Assembly: GCF_020711255.1 (NCBI RefSeq) | Contig: NZ_JAJFAW010000003.1 | Location: forward strand, 186,001-250,000 | DNA: 64,000 nucleotides | Source: Hymenobacter plasmatis | GTDB taxonomy: Bacteria; Bacteroidota; Bacteroidia; Cytophagales; Hymenobacteraceae | Direction: 5' to 3' | Shown: positions 54,421 through 61,098 of the stretch, in pieces | Numbering within the stretch: the first letter of the stretch is position 1 | How the letters are laid out: each line of letters starts with the position of its first letter | Made by a program: the position numbers and the translations under genes | The notes under the pieces: model-generated | The model's input: only the letters and a program-made list of their open reading frames with translations | Databases searched by the model: none | What the model was told of the DNA's origin: nothing

Positions 54421-54621
54421 GGGCTTGATTTGTGCGGGTTTGCAGGTTTTCTCAAGACTACTGTTCCAACTGCCGAGGTAGTTGGCCGGTTGTGGGCTTG
54501 CTAACACGCCATTACTGTTTACTTTCAAGCTTCCTGCTGGCTTTCCGGTCGTTCCCCGGAAAGCTGGAATGGGCATTGGGCAGTTTCGGACACACTTCTT
54601 TTCCTACTTCATTAGGTTGGT

Positions 54622-57570
54622 ATGATACTATTTACTCTGCTTCGGGTCAGGGATTTGGCGCGGGTGGCGCTGCTGGTGTTGGTGGTACTGAGTGGGCTGG
54701 GCTTGCTGCCGCAGGCGGCGTGGGCCAGTCACATCCGGGCCGGCGACATTCAGGCCAAGGTCGATACCACGGCCAACCCCAACCCGCGGCGCGTGTTTTT
54801 CAAGATGGTGCTTTACACCAAAACGGCCTCGACGACTAAACAGCCTTCGGCCATCATCTTTTTTGGGGACGGCACCTCGACTTGCTCTCCGGGCGTACCC
54901 CGCCTGGGTGGCGAGCGGCCAGTGCCGGGCAGCTCCGATACCAGCCTCAATATCTACCTGTTTGAGCACACCTTTCCTTCGACCGGTAGCTATACCGTCA
55001 GCTTCATCGGCGAAAACCGGATTGGCGGGGTGCTGAACATGGACAACTCCATTAACCAGTCGTTCTATATCAGCACGCGCATCACCCTGGACCCGGCCTT
55101 GGGGCTCAACCACTCGCCTGTGCTTACGGCTCCGGCCGTAGACAAAGGGGCCGTGAGCCAAGTGTTTTTGCACAACCCGGCCGCGTTCGATGCCGATGGC
55201 GACTCGCTTTCTTTCCACTTGCGCACCTGCCAGAAAAATGCCTTGCTTTCGGAGGACGTGTTAGCGCCGCCCTGCCCCGGCGCCACGGGCGACAACAAGC
55301 CGGTGCCGTTAACGGTCTCCAACTATCATTACCCCAATGACCCCGTTGTGACCCCCGGCACGCCGCCGATTCAGGTGGCATATGCCGGAAACCCACCTGG
55401 CGTACCGAACGACAAAGCCATCTTTGTGCAGGACGTGAACACCGGCCAAATCACGTGGAATGCGCCGGTGCAGGCGGGTATCTACAACGTGGCCATGGTG
55501 GTGGAGGAGTGGCGGCGCACGCCCTTGGGCCGGCGCCTGATTGGCGAAGTCATTCGCGACATGGAAATCACCGTTTCGGCCACGAACAACCTGCGGCCGA
55601 CGCTGACGATTCCAGCTGATATCTGCGTGATTGCCGGGGAGCCCGTCACGGCTCAGGTTTCCGCCGTCGACGGCGAGGCGCCGGGCAGCACGGCTCCGAC
55701 GCCCATCAGCTTGTTTGCTTACTCGGGCATTATTCCCCCGGCCACCTTCCGTCAAACGGCCAGCGGGCCGCCGGTGGCCCAGGGCACGTTCTCCTGGCAA
55801 ACCGACTGCATCAACGTCGCTCGCCTGCCTTACCTGGTCGTCTTTAAAGCCCAGGACAACGCCGGCAGCGGCGGCTCGCCCACCAACCCGCCGCTGATTG
55901 ACGAGAAAACCTGGCGCATTACCGTCATCGGGCCCGCCCCCCAGAACCTGAAGGCCGTGCCCGATGCCAGCACCGGCATCAACCGGACTCTGCTGAGCTG
56001 GAATACCTACCAGTGCGCCAACGCTTCGCGCATTTATATCTACCGGAGGGAGAATTCGTCGAGCGTGGTGCCCGGCCCCTGCGAAACCGGCATTCCGGCC
56101 GCGTGGGGCTACACCCTGGTTGGTTCGGTGGCCGCGTCTGCTACTTCCTTCATTGATAATAACGTGTCGGCGGGCGGGGTAAACCAGGGCCTGGACCGCG
56201 GCAAAACCTACTGCTACCGCATCTACGCCGAGTTTCCGCTGCCGGCCGGTGGGGCCAGCATTGCCTCGCAGGAGGCCTGCGCCAACTTTAGTGGCCGCGC
56301 GGCGCTGCTCAAAAACGTGGACGTAGAGGAAACCAGCACCACCACCGGGCGCATCGCAGTGCGCTGGACGCCGCCGCGCGCCGCTGCGGGCACCGTCCTG
56401 GATGGTGCCCTCTCTTATGTATTGTCGCGCGGCGAAGGGCTGGCGCCGACTACCTATGCGCCGGTACGCACCTTTACGGCCCTCACCGACACGGCTTACA
56501 TCGACACCAATCTGAATACCCAGGACCTGCAGTACACCTACAAGCTTGATTTCATCCGCACGTTCAGCGACGGCCGCCCGCAGGTGAAGGAAACGTCGGG
56601 CCCGGCCAGCAGCGTGCGCGTCACGGCCTTGCCCAACAACCCGCCCACGGCCTTTACGGTGAGCTGGACCTACAATGTGCCCTGGGATAATTCGGCCAAA
56701 CTGGTCGTTATCTACCGCCGGGCCGGTGCGCCGGGCAGCGCTTTTGTGCAGATTGCCACGGCCCCCACGAGTGCCACGGGCGGCTCTTACGTGGATAAGA
56801 GCACGACCCTAGTGAAAGGGCAGACCTACTGCTACTACGTGCGCACGGAGGGCCAGTACAATCCCACGGGCTACCTCAGTTCTTTGCTGAACAAGAGCCA
56901 GGAACAATGCTCCGTGCTAATCTCGCCACCGTGCAAGCCGGTGCTTTCGTTGCGGGCGACGAACTGCGACAGCCTGGCCGGGCTGGCCGAGTTCCCGACC
57001 CTGACCCAGCGCTACGCCAACCGCCTGAGCTGGAGCCTGAGCGCCGTGCCGGCCGGCTGCGACGCCACCATCGCCTCCTACCGCCTCTACTACCGGCCCA
57101 CGCCCACCGGGCCCTTCGCCCTGCTGGCCACCACCGCGCAGACTTCCTACACGCACGCCGACCTGGAGTTTTCCGGCGGCTGCTACGCCGTGCAGGCCGT
57201 GGCCCCGAGCGGGCTGGTGAGCGATACGAGCAACGTGGCCTGCCAGGACAACTGCGTCTTTTTCAAGCTGCCCAACATCTTCACCCCCAACGGCGACAAC
57301 CAGAACGCCGTGTTCCGGCCCAAGAACTACAGCCCCATCCGGCGCATCCACTTCCAGGCCTTCAACCGCTGGGGCGTCAAGGTCTTCGAGAACACGACCA
57401 CCGCCGCCGACCGCGTGCTCATCAACTGGGACGGCGGCGGGCCCGTCTCCGAGGCTGGCCGAAGCGCCAAGGTGGCCGATGGTATTTATTACTACCTGGC
57501 CGAGGTGGAGTTTGCCGACTTTGCCAACTCCAAGCGCACCTACAAAGGCTGGGTCGAGATAGTACGCTAA
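54622..57570 (+). CDS. Surface protein with type B (CHU_C) type IX secretion domain, paralogue 2
   Basis: A 982-residue exported protein with the same domain order as its upstream neighbour: signal peptide (ending AWA-SHIRAGDI), an N-terminal domain, PKD/cadherin-like region, fibronectin type III-like modules and the CHU_C secretion domain (ending KGWVEIVR). The two proteins are about 70-80 percent identical over the first two-thirds by eye and virtually identical over the last 180 residues. The likely role is adhesion or gliding at the cell surface. It has its own leader and terminator, so each is probably transcribed alone. The arrangement is a tandem duplication with later sequence exchange. 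Confidence 0.88.
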   Translation: MILFTLLRVRDLARVALLVLVVLSGLGLLPQAAWASHIRAGDIQAKVDTTANPNPRRVFFKMVLYTKTASTTKQPSAIIFFGDGTSTCSPGVPRLGGERPVPGSSDTSLNIYLFEHTFPSTGSYTVSFIGENRIGGVLNMDNSINQSFYISTRITLDPALGLNHSPVLTAPAVDKGAVSQVFLHNPAAFDADGDSLSFHLRTCQKNALLSEDVLAPPCPGATGDNKPVPLTVSNYHYPNDPVVTPGTPPIQVAYAGNPPGVPNDKAIFVQDVNTGQITWNAPVQAGIYNVAMVVEEWRRTPLGRRLIGEVIRDMEITVSATNNLRPTLTIPADICVIAGEPVTAQVSAVDGEAPGSTAPTPISLFAYSGIIPPATFRQTASGPPVAQGTFSWQTDCINVARLPYLVVFKAQDNAGSGGSPTNPPLIDEKTWRITVIGPAPQNLKAVPDASTGINRTLLSWNTYQCANASRIYIYRRENSSSVVPGPCETGIPAAWGYTLVGSVAASATSFIDNNVSAGGVNQGLDRGKTYCYRIYAEFPLPAGGASIASQEACANFSGRAALLKNVDVEETSTTTGRIAVRWTPPRAAAGTVLDGALSYVLSRGEGLAPTTYAPVRTFTALTDTAYIDTNLNTQDLQYTYKLDFIRTFSDGRPQVKETSGPASSVRVTALPNNPPTAFTVSWTYNVPWDNSAKLVVIYRRAGAPGSAFVQIATAPTSATGGSYVDKSTTLVKGQTYCYYVRTEGQYNPTGYLSSLLNKSQEQCSVLISPPCKPVLSLRATNCDSLAGLAEFPTLTQRYANRLSWSLSAVPAGCDATIASYRLYYRPTPTGPFALLATTAQTSYTHADLEFSGGCYAVQAVAPSGLVSDTSNVACQDNCVFFKLPNIFTPNGDNQNAVFRPKNYSPIRRIHFQAFNRWGVKVFENTTTAADRVLINWDGGGPVSEAGRSAKVADGIYYYLAEVEFADFANSKRTYKGWVEIVR

Positions 57571-57597
57571 CCCAGGGTTTGAGCTTGAGCAAAAATG

Positions 57598-57629
57598 AAA
57601 AAGGCCGCTTCCATCGAAGCGGCCTTTTT
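57598..57629. terminator. Terminator after paralogue 2
   Basis: AAAAAGGCCGCTTC pairs with GAAGCGGCCTTTTT around a 4-base loop (57598-57629). Confidence 0.9.
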
Positions 57630-57743
57630 CGTCTTGATTTGTGGGGTTGGCCGCTTTTGTGCAGCTTGCAGCCCCAACCACAACCGTAGTTGGCCGGCCA
57701 TTGAGCCGCACAATTGCCTTTCCATTTACAAGCCCGCCTCCTC

Positions 57744-58649
57744 GTGAACCCCACCAGCGCCTCCGAATCCATTAAAACCGCCGTTATTTTTCCCGGTCAG
57801 GGCAGCCAGTTTCCGGGCATGGCCCGCGAGCTGTTCGACCAGAACCTGGACGCCCGCGCCCTGCTCACCCAGGCCAACGACATCCTGGGCTTTAGCCTGA
57901 CCGACATCATGTTCACGGGCTCGGACGAGGACCTGCGCCGCACCGACGTAACCCAGCCGGCCATTTTTGTGCATTCGGTAGCTCAATTTGTGGCCCGCCC
58001 CGAACTGCAGCCCGCCATGACGGCCGGCCACTCCCTGGGCGAGTTTTCGGCCCTGGTAGCTGCCGGCGTGCTTCGCTTCGAAGACGCCCTGCGGCTGGTG
58101 GCGCGCCGCGCCCAGGCCATGCAGGCCGCCTGCGAGGAGCAGCCCGGCACCATGGCCGCCATCCTGGGGCTCGACGACAGCACCGTGGAGCGCATTTGCC
58201 AGGAAATCACCACTGCCGGCCACGTGGTGGTGGCCGCCAACTACAATTGCCCCGGCCAGCTCGTCATCTCCGGCTCGGCCGAGGGCGTGGCCCGGGCCTG
58301 CGAAGCCCTGAAAGCCGCCGGCGCCAAGCGGGCCCTGCCGCTGCCCGTGGGCGGCGCTTTCCACTCGCCGCTGATGCAAAGTGCCGCCGCCGCCCTGGCC
58401 GAGGCCATCGAGAAAACCACCTTCGGCGAGGCCCGCTGCCCCGTGTACCAGAACGTGGACGCGCTGCCGCACTCGTCGCCGGCCGAAATCAAAGCCAACC
58501 TGCTGCGCCAGCTCACGGCCCCCGTGCGCTGGACCCAGGCCGTGCAGCAAATGGCCGCCGACGGCGCCACCGAATTTGTGGAGTGCGGTCCCGGTAAGGT
58601 GCTGCAAGGGCTGGTGAAGAAAATTGTGCCCACCGCTACCATCGGATAG
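57744..58649 (+). CDS. fabD: Malonyl-CoA:ACP transacylase
   Basis: A 301-residue enzyme that loads malonate onto acyl-carrier protein for fatty-acid synthesis. The N-terminal FPGQGSQ oxyanion motif, the nucleophile elbow GHSLGEF with its serine at about residue 100, the catalytic histidine in GGAFHSPLM (about 210) and the C-terminal GPGKVLQGLVKK are complete. A GTG at 57744 is chosen as start (NPTSASESIKTAVIFPGQG); an in-frame TTG 30 bp upstream is an alternative. No other fab gene is adjacent. A membrane protein gene starts 2 bp after its stop. Confidence 0.96.
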   Translation: MNPTSASESIKTAVIFPGQGSQFPGMARELFDQNLDARALLTQANDILGFSLTDIMFTGSDEDLRRTDVTQPAIFVHSVAQFVARPELQPAMTAGHSLGEFSALVAAGVLRFEDALRLVARRAQAMQAACEEQPGTMAAILGLDDSTVERICQEITTAGHVVVAANYNCPGQLVISGSAEGVARACEALKAAGAKRALPLPVGGAFHSPLMQSAAAALAEAIEKTTFGEARCPVYQNVDALPHSSPAEIKANLLRQLTAPVRWTQAVQQMAADGATEFVECGPGKVLQGLVKKIVPTATIG

Positions 58650-58651
58650 GG

Positions 58652-59896
58652 GTGCTTAGCGCAACGGGGCCGGCGCGCGAGCGGCGGTGGTTCGGGTGGT
58701 CGGTGGGGCTGGCCATGCTGGCGCAGCTGGCACTATTCGCCTGGGCTACCGCGCCGGGCCTGGCCGGCACCGCCGACTCGGGCTTTTACCTGCACGCGGC
58801 CGGCACGCTGCGCACCGCGGGCCACCTGCTCAACCCCGATGGCTCGGCCTACCGCTACTGGCCGCCGCTGTACCCGGCGCTGGTGGCGCTGGGCGGGAGC
58901 CTGGGCGCGCTGCGCCTGCTCCACGGCCTTGCCCTTGGGCTAAGCCTACTGGCCTGGAGCCAGCTCGGCCGGCGGCTGTTGCCGGCCGGCTGGGCGCTGG
59001 TGCTACCCTGGGCCCTGGCCCTGAGCACGCCCTGGCTGGTGGTGAGCAAGTTTGTGTGGGGCGAAGTAGTGTTTGTGGCGTTGGTGGCGGGCTATGTGCT
59101 GGCCTTGTTTCGCTGGCTGCACACGCGGCAGCGGCAGTGGTGGATGGCCGCCACCGCGCTGGGGTTTCTGCTGCCGCTGCACCGCACGCCTGGCTTTTTT
59201 CTGCTGGCGGGCGTGGCCCTGGGCTTGATGCTGGAATGGAATGCACTGTTGCGCAGGCAGTGGCTACCACTCGCGGGGCACTTTGGGCTGAGCCTACTCG
59301 GGGGCATCGCCTGGCACGTTTATGCTCTGCTCATCGCGGCGCCCACCGTTTACCGCCTCAATCGGGGCTGGGCCCAGTTTTTTAGCTCAACTGCCGACTA
59401 CGGTTTTGTGTTGAGCCGCTGGCTGGCGCCGGTGCGGGCGGCGTGGCAGCCGGAGGTGCCCATGGTCTGGGCGCTGGCGCTGGTGGGGCTGCTGGCCTGG
59501 ATGTGGCCCAAGGCGTCGGGCCCGGTGGGGGAGGAGTTTCCGGCCACGCAGGCTCCAGATGCAGTTTCTTCCTGGCCCGAGCGCTTCTCAAGAGTCTTGT
59601 GGGTGAGCAGCAGCTTCTTCATCCTTCTGCTGATAATTGCTACTACGTTCACCCGCAGCGCATCTGGGCTCTATGATGCCGAGCGATACGTTAGCGTGCT
59701 TTTTGGGCCGGTTATTCTGTTAGTGCTCCGCAGAACGGGGAACTGGTTTGAAGGGGCGTCGGGGCGCCGGAGCTGGGCTTCCTGGCTGGTGGTCGGCGTG
59801 GTGGGGGTGTGGTTGGCGTATGCCGCGGGCCGCAGCATCAGCAACGCGGCAGCCCTGCGCCAGCTGCCGCCGTTGGGCTGGACTTCGGCGCATTAG
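58652..59896 (+). CDS. Polytopic glycosyltransferase-like membrane protein (GT39/ArnT-like)
   Basis: A 414-residue protein with about nine hydrophobic segments. The N-terminal luminal loop after helix 1 contains ADSGFYLHAAG, reminiscent of the acidic catalytic loop of GT39/GT-C fold transferases (ArnT, PMT-type), followed by RYWPPLYPAL. No other domain is recognisable. It would transfer a sugar from a lipid-linked donor to protein or lipid at the periplasmic face; this is a fold-level inference. The start GTG at 58652 lies 2 bp after the fabD stop, so translation is probably coupled. Confidence 0.7.
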   Translation: MLSATGPARERRWFGWSVGLAMLAQLALFAWATAPGLAGTADSGFYLHAAGTLRTAGHLLNPDGSAYRYWPPLYPALVALGGSLGALRLLHGLALGLSLLAWSQLGRRLLPAGWALVLPWALALSTPWLVVSKFVWGEVVFVALVAGYVLALFRWLHTRQRQWWMAATALGFLLPLHRTPGFFLLAGVALGLMLEWNALLRRQWLPLAGHFGLSLLGGIAWHVYALLIAAPTVYRLNRGWAQFFSSTADYGFVLSRWLAPVRAAWQPEVPMVWALALVGLLAWMWPKASGPVGEEFPATQAPDAVSSWPERFSRVLWVSSSFFILLLIIATTFTRSASGLYDAERYVSVLFGPVILLVLRRTGNWFEGASGRRSWASWLVVGVVGVWLAYAAGRSISNAAALRQLPPLGWTSAH

Positions 59897-59917
59897 CCGT
59901 CGGGCGCTGGCCGCGCC

Positions 59918-60889
59918 CTACCAGAACCGGTTGGTGCACACTATCTGGGCTTTTTTCTTGATGCGCAACCCCACCAATATCTCGTGGCTGCCGCCGTGGT
60001 AGCCGGCCAGCTCGGAGAGGCCCGCATCGTAGGAATAGCCCAGCGTGTACTGCTCATAGCTGAGGCCCACCATTGCCACGGCCGAGTCGAAGGCACGCCA
60101 CGATGCGCCGAACCACAGCAGGTCCTGGTACTTAAGCTTGGCGTTGATATCGACCGAGAGCGGCGCCGGTTTCACGGCCTTGACCAGCACCGACGGCACC
60201 AGCGACCAGTCGTCGTTGATTGGCACTCGCACCCCGGCCGTGGCGAAGTAGTGCCGCTTCAGCGTGTTGCCCTCGCCGGCTTCCAGCGAGCCGGGCCCGT
60301 AGGAGAAGTTGAGCCGATTGCCCAGCAGCTGCGCGCCCGATACGCCCACGTAGAACCGGGAGCTGTACAGCCACGCGCCAATTGACCCATCCAGCACCCG
60401 CGACGCGGCGCTGGCGGCCCGGGTCGTGGGGTCGAAGAAGTGCAGCTGCTGGCCATCGACGGCAAACTGCTGCATGCCGGCCGACATGCCCAGCGCCAGC
60501 CGGAGGTCGGGCATCAAGACTATGTTATAGGCGTAGGAAAGGTAGGCGCCCGTTCGGCTCGTGGGGCCGGTCACGTCGTTGTACACGAGGCCGCCGATTG
60601 CGTGAAACGGCCGGCGCCGGTCGTGGATGGTGCGCTTGGGAGTGCTGCGCCACTTGCCCAGCGAGGAGCTGGCGCTGGCGTAGTAGGTTTTGGGCGCCCC
60701 TTCCAGGCCCGTCCACTGGGTGCGGTAGCTGAACTTGACGTCAATGTAATCCTCCACACCCGTGGTGCCCGGGTTGAGGATGTAATTGTTGTTCATGTAC
60801 TGGCTGTACTGCGCCTGCTGCTGAGCCTGGGCCGGCGCGCTGGCCAAGAGCAGGAGCGGGAGCAGCAATAGCGGTAGGACTCTTTTCAT
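59918..60889 (-). CDS. PorP/SprF-family type IX secretion membrane protein
   Basis: A 323-residue outer-membrane barrel. After a signal peptide (ending AQA-QQQ) the mature N-terminus reads QYSQYMNNNYILNPGTTGVE, the defining motif of the PorP/SprF family (PF11751), and strands such as YRTQWTGLEGAPKTYYASAS follow. These proteins work with CHU_C-type adhesins in type IX secretion, anchoring or exporting the neighbouring cargo. The adjacent cargo is the giant repeat protein at 61099-64000 on the same strand, a common pairing. Confidence 0.94.
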   Translation of the reverse strand: MKRVLPLLLLPLLLLASAPAQAQQQAQYSQYMNNNYILNPGTTGVEDYIDVKFSYRTQWTGLEGAPKTYYASASSSLGKWRSTPKRTIHDRRRPFHAIGGLVYNDVTGPTSRTGAYLSYAYNIVLMPDLRLALGMSAGMQQFAVDGQQLHFFDPTTRAASAASRVLDGSIGAWLYSSRFYVGVSGAQLLGNRLNFSYGPGSLEAGEGNTLKRHYFATAGVRVPINDDWSLVPSVLVKAVKPAPLSVDINAKLKYQDLLWFGASWRAFDSAVAMVGLSYEQYTLGYSYDAGLSELAGYHGGSHEILVGLRIKKKAQIVCTNRFW

Positions 60890-60953
60890 AGCAGTAATGA
60901 GCTTATTGTCTGTCCAAAAGAGTGTAGGTAGAGTCAGCAGGAATGAAGTAACT

Positions 60954-61077
60954 GTTATGCAGAGCGTAGCGAAGCATCTCTACCACACCATTTGTCATGC
61001 TGACGCAGGAAGCATCTTATCGCCGCTGAACGATGCTGTGCTGACCTGAGAAGATGCTTCGCTGCGCTCTGCATGAC
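60954..61077. repeat. REP-like family 1, composite copy
   Basis: The outer arms begin GTTATGCAGAGCGTAGCGAA (60954) and end GCATGAC (61077); an inner pair GTCATGCTGACGCAGGAAGC and AGATGCTTCGCTGCG-type sequence is nested. It lies between the PorP/SprF gene and the repeat adhesin. Confidence 0.85.
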
Positions 61078-61098
61078 GGTTTTCTATGCAAGAACTGG